Source: Marinibacterium sp. (GTDB lineage Bacteria > Pseudomonadota > Alphaproteobacteria > Rhodobacterales > Rhodobacteraceae). From it: 41,640 bases of DNA. Of the stretch, positions 1-8,788 are shown in pieces; position 1 is the first letter of the stretch, and the number at the start of each line of letters is the position of its first letter. The notes under the pieces were generated by a model. The model was not told the DNA's origin. It was given only the letters and a program-made list of their open reading frames with translations, and searched no databases. Where the stretch lies: contig JAOXSC010000072.1 in NCBI GenBank assembly GCA_025800215.1, positions 1-41,640 of the forward strand, read 5' to 3'. The translations under genes were made by a program, and so were the position numbers.

Positions 1-491
1 GTCTCACGCGCCGACGCTCCGGCCTGCCGCATCCGCTCGAACCCGTCTTTCATCGAGGTCGAGCCACCGGTGACCTGAAGGCTCAGCGCTTTGCCGAGGA
101 CACCCAGCGCCTCACCCAGATTGTGTTGAAAGTTCGAGATGTCGTAGCCCTTGTTTGGCAGTCCTTCGCCAACCAATGCGGAATTGTAATACGCCGCCGC
201 AGCAGGGCCATGCAGCACGTTGATCTGGTCAAGATCGACATCCAGTTCTTCCGCGATCAAAGCAGCCCAGGTCGTCTTCACGCCCTGTCCCATTTCGGCA
301 CGCGGGGCGAACAGGGTCACGCCATTCTGGTCGATCAGAATGAACGGGTTCAGCGCGGCCTCACCCTTGCCAGGTTTCAGCGGGTTCGGGGCGGGACGGG
401 TGACGTAGTAAGCACCAAAAGCCACACCGCCAACAATGGCGGCCGAGCCGATCAGGAAGGTGCGGCGCAGAATTTTTCCAACTTTGCCCAT
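1..491 (-). CDS. Isoquinoline 1-oxidoreductase-type molybdopterin-binding large subunit (partial, N-terminal part)
   Basis: The reading frame opens with ATG at 491 and runs off the left edge, so only about 163 N-terminal residues are visible. The start is supported by an AGGAGG ribosome site a few bases upstream. The N-terminus is a twin-arginine export signal (RRTFLIGSA at about residues 9-17, then a hydrophobic stretch), followed by a segment reading NGVTLFAPRAEMGQGVKT, typical of the aldehyde oxidase/xanthine dehydrogenase-like catalytic subunits of the isoquinoline 1-oxidoreductase (IorB) class. Such subunits bind the Mo-molybdopterin cofactor and hydroxylate N-heterocycles or oxidise aldehydes; the Tat signal implies folding in the cytoplasm and periplasmic action. 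It lies 3 bases downstream of the 2Fe-2S subunit, so the two are one transcription unit. The family call is firm; the substrate cannot be told. Confidence 0.85.
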   Translation of the reverse strand, partial: MGKVGKILRRTFLIGSAAIVGGVAFGAYYVTRPAPNPLKPGKGEAALNPFILIDQNGVTLFAPRAEMGQGVKTTWAALIAEELDVDLDQINVLHGPAAAAYYNSALVGEGLPNKGYDISNFQHNLGEALGVLGKALSLQVTGGSTSMKDGFERMRQAGASARE

Positions 492-494
492 CTC

Positions 495-959
495 TTAAGC
501 CTCCTGCAATTTGCCAGCGGCGTCTTGAATCGCGGCGCGGATGCGGGGATAGGTGCCACAACGGCACAGGTTGCCCTGCATCGCGTCGTCTATGTCCGCG
601 TCCGTTGGGGCGGGGTTTTCGGCCAGCAAAGCCGCCGCCTGCATGATCTGACCGGACTGGCAGTAACCACATTGCGCCACCTGATGATCCACCCAGGCCT
701 GCTGGATCACGGCCATCGCCTCGGGCGAGCCGATGCCTTCGATTGTGGTGACATCGCCCCAGACATCGGACAGCGACACCTGGCACGAGCGCACGGCCTC
801 TCCGTCGATATGCACGGTGCAGGCGCCACAGGCGGCCACGCCGCAGCCGAATTTGGTCCCCGTCAGCCCGACCGCGTCGCGCAGTACCCAAAGCAGCGGC
901 ACGTCATCGGGCAGGTCCACGTCATGCGCGGTTCCGTTGATGGTCAGTCGGGTTGGCAT
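495..959 (-). CDS. (2Fe-2S)-binding subunit of a molybdenum hydroxylase (IorA-like)
   Basis: This 154-residue protein has the usual length and layout of the small electron-transfer subunit of isoquinoline 1-oxidoreductase-like enzymes. The N-terminal plant-type ferredoxin fold carries Cys39, Cys44, Cys47 and Cys59 ([12 protein letters not shown] then RSC). The C-terminal four-helix domain carries Cys97, Cys100, Cys132 and Cys134 (QCGYCQSGQ and [11 protein letters not shown]) for the second cluster. It passes electrons from the molybdenum site to an external acceptor, often a membrane cytochrome; no cytochrome gene is visible before the window ends. It has no signal of its own and would be exported with the Tat-bearing large subunit. 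ATG at 959 faces the TetR gene across a 108-base divergent control region. Confidence 0.92.
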   Translation of the reverse strand: MPTRLTINGTAHDVDLPDDVPLLWVLRDAVGLTGTKFGCGVAACGACTVHIDGEAVRSCQVSLSDVWGDVTTIEGIGSPEAMAVIQQAWVDHQVAQCGYCQSGQIMQAAALLAENPAPTDADIDDAMQGNLCRCGTYPRIRAAIQDAAGKLQEA

Positions 960-1018
960 CGGATGTATCCTTGGCTGGGGACGGACGGTCAGAACGATAT
1001 GACAGATTTAGCGCAGAA

Positions 1019-1058
1019 TGTCAGAGTGTCAATTGACACAATCGCGTGACACTGACAC
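1019..1058. promoter_or_regulatory. Palindromic operator of nested TGTCA/TGACA boxes
   Basis: A perfect 14-base palindrome, GTGTCAATTGACAC, lies at 1026-1039. It is flanked by another TGTCA at 1019-1023 and by TGACA at 1047-1051 and 1054-1058, giving two boxes on the left arm and three facing the other way on the right. The block ends ten bases before the TetR start codon and lies 60 bases upstream of the 2Fe-2S subunit gene. This is the usual place and symmetry for a TetR autoregulatory operator covering both divergent promoters. The repeats are seen directly; the assignment to the adjacent regulator is inference. Confidence 0.7.
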
Positions 1059-1067
1059 AAGCGCCCC

Positions 1068-1655
1068 ATGACACGCCCGCCAGAGACATCCGTTGATCCG
1101 CGCCAGATGGCGATCCTTGCTGCGGCCAAGGCGGCGTTCATGCAGTTCGGCTATCGCAAGACGTCGATGGACGACATTGCGCAGCGGGCGGGAATGTCAC
1201 GGTCGGCGCTCTATCTGCATTTCAAGAACAAGGAAGACATCTGCCGCAGCCTGGTGGCCTTCTTCTACGACCGCAAATGTGACGCCATTGCCGAGGCTCT
1301 GGCCCAGGATGCGCCGGTCCAGCAGATCCTGATCGACGCATTTGCAACGCATCTGTCGTCACTGGTGGATCTGGTGGTCAAAGGCCCAAGCGGGGCCGAG
1401 CTGGTCGATGCCGGGGCGCAGGTGGCCGCCGACATCGTTGCGGCGGGTGAGCTGAGGCTGCAGGACCTTTACACCGGCTGGCTTGATCGCGAACGCAGCG
1501 CCGGGCGCGTGCGCAGGGATCTGAGCGCCGATGACATGGCGCGCACCTGCATGGCGCTGCTCAAGGGCGTGCATGCGCGCGCCAGCGATCTGACCGACCT
1601 TCGGGCCGAAGTCACACCGCTGGCGCAGGTGATCGGGCGGGGCTTAAGCCCGTGA
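1068..1655 (+). CDS. TetR/AcrR family transcriptional regulator
   Basis: The 195-residue protein has a clear N-terminal TetR helix-turn-helix at about residues 14-60: a helix around AILAAAKAAFMQFGY, then TSMDDIAQRAGMSRSALYLHF with the usual KEDI after it. The C-terminal two thirds is a divergent helical ligand-binding domain that does not reveal the effector. It is transcribed divergently from the molybdenum hydroxylase genes, with a nested palindrome between them. The simplest reading is a local repressor of that operon and of itself, released by a substrate of the enzyme. ATG at 1068 is chosen because it immediately precedes the conserved HTH at the standard distance. Confidence 0.9.
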   Translation: MTRPPETSVDPRQMAILAAAKAAFMQFGYRKTSMDDIAQRAGMSRSALYLHFKNKEDICRSLVAFFYDRKCDAIAEALAQDAPVQQILIDAFATHLSSLVDLVVKGPSGAELVDAGAQVAADIVAAGELRLQDLYTGWLDRERSAGRVRRDLSADDMARTCMALLKGVHARASDLTDLRAEVTPLAQVIGRGLSP

Positions 1656-1672
1656 CGCCCGACCGGCGGCAA

Positions 1673-2425
1673 TCACATCTGGCCGCCTGCGATTTCCAGC
1701 GTCTGACCGTTCACGCTTTCTGATCCCGGCCCCACCAGCCACATCGCAGCGGATGCGATTTCTTCGGGCGCGATCAGACGTTTGTGACGGTTCATGCCCA
1801 CCATGATCTCAAGCGCCTTTTCTTCGCTCACGCCTGCGCGCTTCGCGATCGAGGTCACGTTGCGATCCACGATGGGGGTGTCTACATAGCCCGGACAGAT
1901 CGCATTGAAGGTAAAGTTGGTGCCCATGTAATCTTCGCTCAGCGACCGGGTCAGGCCGATCAGCCCGTGCTTGGTGGCGGTATAGCACGGCGCGCCGGGC
2001 AGGCCGCGCACACCGGCGATCGACGCGATGGAAATCACCCGGCCCCAGTCGGTGCCATGCATGGATTTCAGGCTTTCGCGGATGGTCAGGAACGCGCCGT
2101 CCAGATTGGTGGCCATCATGTTGCGCCAGAATTCCATGTCCATCTTGTGCAGGGCCTTGCCTTCGGCGATCCCGGCATTGGCCACGCAGATCTGGATCGG
2201 CCCGTGCGCGTCAACCGCAAGCGCGGTCTTTTCGATCACGTCGGCTTCGTCCCGTACATCCATCGCCATGCCAAAGATGCCATCGCCCGACACCTCGTCG
2301 AGCACCTCTTGCCGGCGGCCGGTGATGGTCACCTTGGCGCCCGCCGCCGCATAGGCCCGTGCGATGGCCAGCCCGATGCCGGTGCCGCCGCCGGTCACCA
2401 ATGCGTGTTTTCCTGTCAGCGTCAT
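1673..2425 (-). CDS. SDR family NAD(P)-dependent oxidoreductase
   Basis: This 250-residue classical short-chain dehydrogenase starts at ATG 2425, preceded by GGGAGG. Longer upstream starts are rejected because that sequence encodes no SDR residues. Visible motifs are the N-terminal cofactor glycine motif TGGGTGIG (about residues 10-17), NAG in the fourth strand, the catalytic Ser in the SIASIAG segment and the YTATK (YxxxK) active site. The Arg-rich end of the second strand (TGRR) suggests some preference for NADP, though this is uncertain. Relatives include 3-hydroxybutyrate/3-hydroxyacyl dehydrogenases and various alcohol dehydrogenases. The gene is convergent with the TetR gene (17 bases apart) and divergent from the methyltransferase-like gene, so context does not reveal the substrate. 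Confidence 0.9.
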   Translation of the reverse strand: MTLTGKHALVTGGGTGIGLAIARAYAAAGAKVTITGRRQEVLDEVSGDGIFGMAMDVRDEADVIEKTALAVDAHGPIQICVANAGIAEGKALHKMDMEFWRNMMATNLDGAFLTIRESLKSMHGTDWGRVISIASIAGVRGLPGAPCYTATKHGLIGLTRSLSEDYMGTNFTFNAICPGYVDTPIVDRNVTSIAKRAGVSEEKALEIMVGMNRHKRLIAPEEIASAAMWLVGPGSESVNGQTLEIAGGQM

Positions 2426-2539
2426 TCTGTCCTCCCGTTCGAAGTCGCCTTGGATTGGGGGCCAGCCTAGGCCTATGTCAGGGCGCGACAAGACCTGCCG
2501 TACCGTCGCTTTGGCCCCAACCTGTCGAAGGAGCGCCCG

Positions 2540-3019
2540 ATGACCCAGCCCGACACCCGCCCGCACCCGCTGAAATGGCTTGATCTGCCGCCGGTCTGGC
2601 TGGCGCTGTGCCTGGTGCTGGCCTGGGCGCAGGCGCGCTATGTTCCCGCCGGTCTGGGCTTTGGCGGCGCGGTGGCGGATCTTCTGGGTGGGCTGCTGGT
2701 GGGGGGCGGGATCCTGCTGATGGTGCTCGCCTTCGCCGAGTTCCGCCGCCACAAGACCACGGTGGTTCCGCATCTGACCCCGCAGCGCCTGATCCAGACC
2801 GGGATCTTCAGCCGCACGCGCAATCCGATCTACCTTGGCGATGCTCTGGTGCTGGCCGGATTGATCCTGCGATGGGACGCGGTTCTGGCCCTGCCGCTGG
2901 TGCCGATCTTTGTCTGGATCATTGAACGCCGACATATCATTCCCGAAGAAAACCGGATGCGCCGCACATTCCGGGCCGAATTCGCGCGCTACGAACGTAA
3001 CGTTAGACGCTGGGTTTGA
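2540..3019 (+). CDS. Isoprenylcysteine carboxyl methyltransferase-family membrane protein
   Basis: The protein has 159 residues and several hydrophobic segments: about residues 18-35, 42-70, and a pair around 100-128. Its C-terminal half has the family hallmark: GIFSRTRNPIYLGDALVLAG (RxPxYxG-like S-adenosylmethionine site), then a late PEEN...FxxYxxxVRRW segment. These bacterial ICMT-like proteins (methyltransferase family, PEMT/ICMT fold) are widespread, and most have no proven substrate. A GGAG ribosome site lies just upstream of ATG 2540. It stands alone, divergent from the SDR gene across 114 bases. Fold assignment is good; function as a lipid or small-molecule methyltransferase is inference. 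Confidence 0.85.
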   Translation: MTQPDTRPHPLKWLDLPPVWLALCLVLAWAQARYVPAGLGFGGAVADLLGGLLVGGGILLMVLAFAEFRRHKTTVVPHLTPQRLIQTGIFSRTRNPIYLGDALVLAGLILRWDAVLALPLVPIFVWIIERRHIIPEENRMRRTFRAEFARYERNVRRWV

Positions 3020-3143
3020 TCAAAACCGACGTTTTGACGTCTGGTCGCGGCCCGCGCTTGCGAAATTTTCTTTCGTTCGTTAGTGCAGTGCAGCATGGAT
3101 AAGGCACGTATGGTCGATTTTCGGCGTAAAGGGAGATCCTAGG

Positions 3144-4715
3144 GTGAGAATTGGTACACCGAAGGAAGTGTTCGAAGGCGAGGCCCGCGTGGCCATGACG
3201 CCTGACAGCGCTTTGCAACTGCAAAAGCTTGGGCATAGCTGCATCATCGAAACCGGGGCGGGCCTGGCGGCCGGCTTTTCGGACGACACCTATGCGGCGG
3301 CAGGCGTGGAAATCGCCGCTGATGCGGCGTCGCTGTATGCGCAGGCCGACATCATTGCCAAGGTCCGTCCGCCCAGCGAGGGCGAGGTCGATCTGCTGAC
3401 CGAAGACAAGACGCTGATCTCGTTCTTCTATCCTGTCGCCAACGAGGCGCTGATGCAGCAGGCCGCCGACAAGGGCGCCTCGGTCATTGCCATGGATATG
3501 GTGCCGCGCATCAGCCGTGCCCAGAAGATGGACGCGCTGTCGTCGATGGCCAATATTGCGGGTTACCGCGCGGTGATCGAAGCCGGCAACAACTTTGGCC
3601 GCTTCTTCACCGGTCAGGTGACCGCAGCGGGCAAGGTGCCCCCGGCCAAGGTTCTGGTCGTTGGTGCGGGTGTGGCCGGTCTGGCCGCCATCGGTACGGC
3701 GACGTCGCTGGGTGCGATCACCCTGGCATTCGACGTGCGCCCCGAAGTGTCCGAACAGATCGAATCGATGGGCGCGGAATTCGTGTTCCTGGATTTCGAA
3801 GAGCAGCAGCAGGATGGCGCGGCCACCGGTGGCTATGCCGCCCCGTCGAGCCCCGAGTTCCGCGAAAAGCAGCTTGAAAAGTTCCGCGAACTGGCCCCCG
3901 AGGTGGACATCGTCATCACCACGGCGCTGATCCCCAACCGCGACGCGCCGATCCTGTGGACCAAGGACATGGTCGAGGCCATGAAACCCGGTTCGGTCAT
4001 CGTCGACCTTGCGGCCGAGCGTGGCGGCAACTGCGAACTGACCGTGGCCGATGACAAGGTCGTCACCGAAAACGGCGTGACCATTGTCGGCTATACCGAC
4101 TTCCCCAGCCGGATGGCGGCCCAAAGCTCGACGCTTTATGCCACCAACATCCGTCACATGATGACCGACCTGACGCCTGAAAAGGATGGTGTGGTCAATC
4201 ACGACATGGAAGATGACGTCATCCGTGGCGCCACCATTGCCCATGAAAAGGCCGTGACCTTCCCGCCGCCGCCGCCCAAGGTGCAGGCGATTGCGGCCAA
4301 GCCGCAGGAAAAGCCCAAGGAAAAAACGCCCGAAGAGATCCGCGCCGAAGAGGAAGCGGCCTTCAAGGCGCAGACCAAGCAGCAGGTTACCCTGCTGGGT
4401 GTGGGCGGTCTGCTGATGCTGCTGGTGGGCCTCGTGGCTCCGGCCAGCTTCATGCAGCACTTCATCGTCTTCGTGCTGGCGGTGTTTGTCGGCTTCCAGG
4501 TGATCTGGAATGTCAGTCACAGCCTGCACACGCCGCTGATGGCGGTGACCAACGCCATTTCGTCGATCATTATCCTGGGCGCTCTGATGCAGATCGGATC
4601 GGGGTCGTTCCTGGTGATCCTGCTGGCGGCGCTGTCCGTCTTCATGGCCGGGATCAACATCTTCGGCGGTTTCCTTGTCACCCGGCGCATGCTCGCCATG
4701 TTCCAGAAATCGTAA
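3144..4715 (+). CDS. pntA: NAD(P) transhydrogenase subunit alpha
   Basis: The 523-residue PntA is the NAD(H)-binding part of the proton-translocating transhydrogenase that makes NADPH from NADH and the proton gradient. The N-terminal domain I has the alanine-dehydrogenase-like opening MRIGTPKE and a dinucleotide site [11 protein letters not shown] at about residue 172. A Pro/Lys/Glu-rich linker (about 373-415) leads to a C-terminal domain with four predicted membrane helices (about 415-515). The start is GTG at 3144, preceded by GGGAGA. The length matches the fused Escherichia coli-type alpha subunit; many alphaproteobacteria split it into two genes, and here it is not split. pntB follows 13 bases later. 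Confidence 0.97.
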   Translation: MRIGTPKEVFEGEARVAMTPDSALQLQKLGHSCIIETGAGLAAGFSDDTYAAAGVEIAADAASLYAQADIIAKVRPPSEGEVDLLTEDKTLISFFYPVANEALMQQAADKGASVIAMDMVPRISRAQKMDALSSMANIAGYRAVIEAGNNFGRFFTGQVTAAGKVPPAKVLVVGAGVAGLAAIGTATSLGAITLAFDVRPEVSEQIESMGAEFVFLDFEEQQQDGAATGGYAAPSSPEFREKQLEKFRELAPEVDIVITTALIPNRDAPILWTKDMVEAMKPGSVIVDLAAERGGNCELTVADDKVVTENGVTIVGYTDFPSRMAAQSSTLYATNIRHMMTDLTPEKDGVVNHDMEDDVIRGATIAHEKAVTFPPPPPKVQAIAAKPQEKPKEKTPEEIRAEEEAAFKAQTKQQVTLLGVGGLLMLLVGLVAPASFMQHFIVFVLAVFVGFQVIWNVSHSLHTPLMAVTNAISSIIILGALMQIGSGSFLVILLAALSVFMAGINIFGGFLVTRRMLAMFQKS

Positions 4716-4728
4716 GGAGGCCGGGACT

Positions 4729-6183
4729 ATGGAATTTGGCTTCACCACTGCGGCCTATGTTGTCGCCGCTGTCCTTTTCATCCTGTCGCTGGGCGGGCTT
4801 TCGGGCCAGGAAAGCGCAAAACGTGCAGTTTGGTACGGCATCGTCGGCATGGCGCTGGCAATCTTTGCCACGCTGATCGGCCCCGGTTCGGGCCTGTGGG
4901 TGCTGTCGCTGATCCTGATCGGGCTGGGCGGCATCATTGGCTATCAGCTGGCCAACCGGGTGCAGATGACCCAGATGCCGGAACTTGTGGCCGCGATGCA
5001 TTCGCTGGTCGGTCTGGCCGCCGTGTTCGTCGGCTTCAACGCGCATTTCGAGATCGGCAACGTCGCCAAGGTCTTTGCCATCGCAGATGCCGCAAAAGAG
5101 GTCGACCTGTCCAACCTGGGCGCCTTTGGCAAGCTGATCGCCAAGAAGACGGCCACGGAAATCGCCATCCTGCGGGTGGAACTGTTCCTGGGGATCTTCA
5201 TCGGTGCCATCACCTTCACCGGTTCGGTCATTGCCTATGGCAAGCTGGCGGGCAAGGTGACCTCGGCGGCGACGAAACTGCCCGGTGGTCACGCGCTGAA
5301 CGCAGGGGCCGCGATCCTGTCGCTGGTCTGCCTGATCTGGTACTTCAACAGCGGTGGGTTTGTCCCGCTGTTCCTGATGACGCTGGCGGCGCTGTTCATC
5401 GGTTATCACCTGATCATGGGCATCGGCGGCGCCGACATGCCGGTGGTTGTGTCGATGCTGAACTCGTATTCGGGCTGGGCCGCAGCCGCGATCGGCTTCT
5501 CGCTGGGCAATGACCTGCTCATCGTGGTCGGCGCGCTGGTCGGCTCGTCGGGTGCGATCCTCAGCTACATAATGTGTAAGGCGATGAACCGTCAGTTCGT
5601 CAGCGTGATCCTGGGTGGCTTTGGTGGCCCGGCAGGCGAACAGATGGCAGTTGAAGGCGAACAGATCGCCATCGAAGCCGACGGTGTTGCCGCCGCCCTG
5701 AACGACGCCGACAGCGTGATCATCGTGCCGGGCTATGGCATGGCGGTGGCGCAGGCGCAGCAATCGGTCAGCGAACTGACCCGCAAGCTGCGCGGCAAGG
5801 GCAAAGAGGTGCGCTTTGCGATCCACCCCGTGGCGGGCCGTCTGCCGGGGCACATGAACGTGCTGCTGGCCGAAGCCAAGGTGCCTTACGACATCGTGCT
5901 CGAGATGGACGAGATCAATGACGACTTCCCCGAAACGGATGTGGTCATCGTGATCGGCTCGAACGACATCGTGAACCCTGCCGCACAGGACGATCCCAAT
6001 TCGCCCATCGCCGGCATGCCGGTTCTGGAAGTCTGGAAAGCCAAGCAGGTCTTCGTGTCCAAGCGTGGCCAGGGGACCGGCTATTCGGGCATCGAAAACC
6101 CGCTGTTCTTCAAGGAAAACACGCGCATGTTCTACGGCGACGCCAAGGCGTCGGTGGACAAGCTGCTGCCGATGATCGACTGA
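4729..6183 (+). CDS. pntB: NAD(P) transhydrogenase subunit beta
   Basis: The 484-residue integral membrane subunit starts at ATG 4729 behind the ribosome site AAGGAGG, so the longer open frame from 4675 inside pntA is not used. The first about 260 residues form the multi-helix membrane domain II that carries the proton channel. Domain III, the NADP(H)-binding domain, follows from about residue 290, with the signature [15 protein letters not shown] near residue 328 and later [19 protein letters not shown] and [33 protein letters not shown] sequence. It assembles with PntA in the inner membrane. The two genes form a bicistronic operon closed by the terminator at 6211-6236. Confidence 0.97.
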   Translation: MEFGFTTAAYVVAAVLFILSLGGLSGQESAKRAVWYGIVGMALAIFATLIGPGSGLWVLSLILIGLGGIIGYQLANRVQMTQMPELVAAMHSLVGLAAVFVGFNAHFEIGNVAKVFAIADAAKEVDLSNLGAFGKLIAKKTATEIAILRVELFLGIFIGAITFTGSVIAYGKLAGKVTSAATKLPGGHALNAGAAILSLVCLIWYFNSGGFVPLFLMTLAALFIGYHLIMGIGGADMPVVVSMLNSYSGWAAAAIGFSLGNDLLIVVGALVGSSGAILSYIMCKAMNRQFVSVILGGFGGPAGEQMAVEGEQIAIEADGVAAALNDADSVIIVPGYGMAVAQAQQSVSELTRKLRGKGKEVRFAIHPVAGRLPGHMNVLLAEAKVPYDIVLEMDEINDDFPETDVVIVIGSNDIVNPAAQDDPNSPIAGMPVLEVWKAKQVFVSKRGQGTGYSGIENPLFFKENTRMFYGDAKASVDKLLPMID

Positions 6184-6210
6184 TCGTCACCTTGAACCGC
6201 GACCATCAAA

Positions 6211-6236
6211 GGCGCCCCCGTTGGGGCGCCTTTTTT
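6211..6236 (+). terminator. Intrinsic terminator after pntAB
   Basis: A perfect 8-base-pair stem GGCGCCCC / GGGGCGCC with a CGTT loop is followed directly by six T residues. It lies 27 bases after the pntB stop codon, the position expected of a factor-independent terminator. The A run before the stem makes it potentially usable from the other strand too. Confidence 0.93.
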
Positions 6237-6359
6237 CGTGTCGGGGTGCGGGCAGGAGGTCGGTATACTGTCGTATCCAGTAACATATTGAAATAAAACA
6301 AAAATTGCGGCAGGCTTTCGTTTCCGCTAGGCAGGTGGAAACCGCACCCGAGGTCGCCC

Positions 6360-7640
6360 ATGTCCCCGCTCGAAGATCACCCGCTCCGCTACACACTGGC
6401 CAATGAGCTGCACGCGCGGCCCTTTCCCAGCATGCCCGCCCCGGCCAGTGTGGTGTTTTTGGCCATCAAACGCTCTGATGATGCGGCCCGGCGTGACCGG
6501 GCGGGGGACAGGGCCCACCTGCTGGCGCTGCTTGACCGCTATGGGGCTGCGCACCCGTCGCCGGACGCCACGCATCACTTTTGCCAGATCGGGCGGCACA
6601 TGCTGAAATGGGAACAGCACACCGAATTTGTCACCTACACCGCGATTGCCCAGGGCGCCCCTGCGCGCGCCTTTGATCCTGCAGGCTTCGATGTCTTTCC
6701 TCAGGTCTGGCTGGCCGAGGCGCCGGGCCAGCGCATCACCTCGATCATGCTGCAGGTGCTGCCGCGCCCGGACGAGGTGGGGATTGCGGCGCTGCTGCAG
6801 GACTGGTTTGTGCCCGACAGCCTGACGGTGTCGCGGGTGCTCGAAGATGACGCGGTGATCGCAGGTGATTTCAGGATCGACCCCAACGGGCATCAGCGCT
6901 TTGTGGTCTTTGCCTCGGACGGGACGGGTGAAAACCGCCTGGGCCGTATCGTGCAGCGCCTGTGCGAAATCGAGACCTACAAATCGGTCTCGATGCTGGG
7001 GTTTTCGCGCGCCCGCGAACTGGGGCCGGTGCTGGGCGCACTGGATGCCCGCCTGCGGGCGCTGATGGAAGATATGACCGGAAATACGGTGGCGGCAGAA
7101 ACGACGCTGCAGGCGCTGCTGTCGATCTCGGCCGAACTGGAAAGCACGCTGGCGCGCGCCTCGTTCCGCTTTGGCGCGACGGGGGCCTATGAAGCGCTGG
7201 TCAATCAGCGCATCGAAGCCCTGCGCGAGACACGGTTCGGCGGGCGTCAGCTTTTTGGCGAATTCATGATGCGGCGCTATGAACCGGCCATGCGCACCGT
7301 GAAATCGACCGAGCGGCAGCTGCAGGCCCTCGCAGACCGCGCCATGCGCGCAGGCGATCTGCTGCGGACGCGGGTGGATGTGGAACGCAGCGCCCAGAAT
7401 CAGGCGCTGCTGGAAAGCATGGACCGACGCGCCGATCTGCAGCTGCGCCTTCAGCACACCGTCGAAGGCCTCTCTGTTGTTGCCATCAGTTATTATGCGG
7501 TGTCTCTGGCCGGCTACCTGCTCTACCCGCTTAGCGGGCTGACGGGCCTGTCCAAGGGAAACCTGACGGCGCTTGCCACGCTGCCGGTGGTGGCATTTGT
7601 CTGGATGATGATCCGCCGCATCCGCAGGCATCTGGGCTGA
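6360..7640 (+). CDS. DUF3422 family protein
   Basis: The 426-residue protein opens with HPLRYTLANELHARPFP, the hallmark of the DUF3422 family found in many proteobacteria and without an assigned reaction. Most of the chain is soluble and helix-rich. The last about 55 residues contain two hydrophobic segments (about 372-390 and 400-418) separated by a short loop and end in a basic tail (RRIRRHLG), so it is probably anchored in the inner membrane by its C-terminus with the bulk in the cytoplasm. It is monocistronic, between the pntAB terminator and a convergent hairpin. The AT-rich stretch at 6265-6305 is the likeliest promoter area, but no clear -35/-10 pair is visible. Confidence 0.88.
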   Translation: MSPLEDHPLRYTLANELHARPFPSMPAPASVVFLAIKRSDDAARRDRAGDRAHLLALLDRYGAAHPSPDATHHFCQIGRHMLKWEQHTEFVTYTAIAQGAPARAFDPAGFDVFPQVWLAEAPGQRITSIMLQVLPRPDEVGIAALLQDWFVPDSLTVSRVLEDDAVIAGDFRIDPNGHQRFVVFASDGTGENRLGRIVQRLCEIETYKSVSMLGFSRARELGPVLGALDARLRALMEDMTGNTVAAETTLQALLSISAELESTLARASFRFGATGAYEALVNQRIEALRETRFGGRQLFGEFMMRRYEPAMRTVKSTERQLQALADRAMRAGDLLRTRVDVERSAQNQALLESMDRRADLQLRLQHTVEGLSVVAISYYAVSLAGYLLYPLSGLTGLSKGNLTALATLPVVAFVWMMIRRIRRHLG

Positions 7641-7653
7641 GAGCCAGAACTGA

Positions 7654-7720
7654 GCGCCTTGCGGCGCACATGATGTTTGCGTCGCCTCCGGCGCCGCGTT
7701 TGCGAGGCTCTGCCTCGCGC
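7654..7720 (+). repeat. GC-rich intergenic repeat, copy 1
   Basis: The segment contains GCGCCTTGCGGCGCACA at 7654, then GATG, then a GC-rich part with small hairpins, including GCGAGGC-TCT-GCCTCGC at 7702-7718. A related block, CGCCTGCGGCGCACACGATG, occurs at 27941-27960 after the aminotransferase gene. Both copies lie directly downstream of a stop codon. This resembles REP-like 3' intergenic elements; it has no coding capacity that I can support. Confidence 0.55.
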
Positions 7721-7721
7721 T

Positions 7722-7787
7722 CCGAGGTATTTCACGGCCACAAAGAAGAGCAGACACTGTGTTTCTTTGTGGCCCGAAATACCTCGG
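7722..7787. terminator. 66-base near-perfect hairpin between convergent genes
   Basis: Two nested pairs of 12-base arms, CCGAGGTATTTC / GAAATACCTCGG and GGCCACAAAGAA / TTCTTTGTGGCC, are separated only by AC on one side and C on the other. They enclose a 15-base loop. The structure sits between the 3' ends of the DUF3422 gene (plus) and the permease gene (minus). There is no T run right after it, so it may act as an mRNA 3'-end stabiliser or Rho-independent-like barrier rather than a classic terminator. Confidence 0.75.
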
Positions 7788-7806
7788 GGGTGAATGGCGC
7801 AGCCAG

Positions 7807-7827
7807 AGGGGGCAGCGCCCCCTTTTT
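7807..7827 (+). terminator. Short GC hairpin with T tail at the 3' end of the permease gene
   Basis: GGGGGC / GCCCCC arms with a 3-base loop (7808-7822) are followed by five T residues, in plus orientation. It is a plausible second terminator for transcripts of the DUF3422 gene. It abuts the TAA stop of the minus-strand permease gene (7826-7828), so it also forms the 3' end of that mRNA. Confidence 0.7.
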
Positions 7828-8788
7828 ATCGGCCGCGGATGCGCGGATCGAGCGCGTCGCGCAGGCCATCGCCCAGGTAGTTTACGCTCAGCACCGTCAG
7901 CGAGATCATGACACCGGGAAGGATCGAGCGTTCGGGGAAGCTCACCAACCGGTCGACCCCGTCATTGAGCAGCCGCCCCCAGGTGGGGAAATCGGGTGGA
8001 AAGCCGAAGCCCAGGAAGGACAGGGCGCTTTCGGTGATGATCGCCGTGGCAATCCCGAGGGTGGCCGACACCATGATCGGTGACAGCACATTTGGCAGGA
8101 TGTGGCGCAGGATCAGCTTGTTGTTGGTTGTCCCGATCGAGCGCGCGGCAAGCACGAATTCCCGTTCCTTCAGCGCCAACACATCGCCGCGCACGATCCG
8201 TGCGGTGGGCATCCAGGATGTGATCCCGATCAGGATCACGATCAGCAGGAATGTCCCGCCTTCGGGGCCAAAGGCCGCCGACAGGCTTTCGCGGAACAGC
8301 AGCGAGGCCACGAGGATCAGGGGCAGCAGCGGCAGCGCCAGAAAGAGATCGGTCAGCCGCATCAGCGGGCCGTCCAGCTTTCGGGTGAACCCCGCAAGCA
8401 CGCCGACCAGTGTTCCCAGAAGCAGCGAGAGCAGCATGGCTGTCAGCCCCACGGCGATCGACACCTGGCCGCCGAACATCAGCCGGGCCAGCGTGTCGCG
8501 GCCCAGATTGTCGGTGCCCAGCGGATGCGCCCAGTTGACCTTGGCGCTGCTGTCCCAGAGCCCGACCCAAATGGGCCTTGTATCGCGCAGGGTGATGAAA
8601 TCGCGCCCCTGTGGCAGGAATTGCGGGTCGATGCGCCAGATCAGCGGCCCCACATAGACGGTGGCGATGATCAGCAGAAAGATGACGCTGCCGATCAGTG
8701 CGCCGCGGTGGCTCTTGAACTGGTCCCAGACATCAAGCCACTGGTTGCGCGGAGCGCTGGCGGGTTGGGGGTTCGTCAGATCAGTCAT
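7826..8788 (-). CDS. Dipeptide/oligopeptide ABC transporter permease (DppC/OppC-like)
   Basis: The 320-residue inner-membrane permease starts at ATG 8788. The first ATG of the longer open frame is rejected because 8788 couples to the upstream stop through an 8-base ATGACTGA overlap. After an N-terminal cytoplasmic segment come a first helix (about residues 35-55) and a periplasmic region with the HPLGTDNLGRD motif typical of DppC. The remaining helices contain the EAA loop contacting the ATPase (residues REFVLAARSIGTTNNKLILRHILPN, about 195-220). The C-terminus GDGLRDALDPRIRGR is also typical. It forms the translocation channel with the DppB-like protein encoded upstream. It is the last gene of the minus arm of the peptide uptake locus. 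Confidence 0.93.
   Translation of the reverse strand: MTDLTNPQPASAPRNQWLDVWDQFKSHRGALIGSVIFLLIIATVYVGPLIWRIDPQFLPQGRDFITLRDTRPIWVGLWDSSAKVNWAHPLGTDNLGRDTLARLMFGGQVSIAVGLTAMLLSLLLGTLVGVLAGFTRKLDGPLMRLTDLFLALPLLPLILVASLLFRESLSAAFGPEGGTFLLIVILIGITSWMPTARIVRGDVLALKEREFVLAARSIGTTNNKLILRHILPNVLSPIMVSATLGIATAIITESALSFLGFGFPPDFPTWGRLLNDGVDRLVSFPERSILPGVMISLTVLSVNYLGDGLRDALDPRIRGR

Noticed and set aside
2426..2935. N-terminal extension of the SDR gene to a 420-residue frame
   Set aside because: The added residues overlap the methyltransferase-like gene on the other strand, and the SDR fold with a good ribosome site starts at 2425.
3015..3024. TTTGATCAAA as an FNR site before pntA
   Set aside because: The half-sites lack the 4-base spacer required for FNR, and the sequence overlaps the upstream stop codon.
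3003..4748. 581-residue open frame antisense to pntA
   Set aside because: It is a GC-rich shadow of the pntA frame. It is His/Arg/Gln-rich with no domain, while pntA is unmistakable.
7641..7825. Insertion-sequence remnant
   Set aside because: Inverted repeats are present, but there is no transposase frame or target duplication; the block fits a hairpin/REP element.
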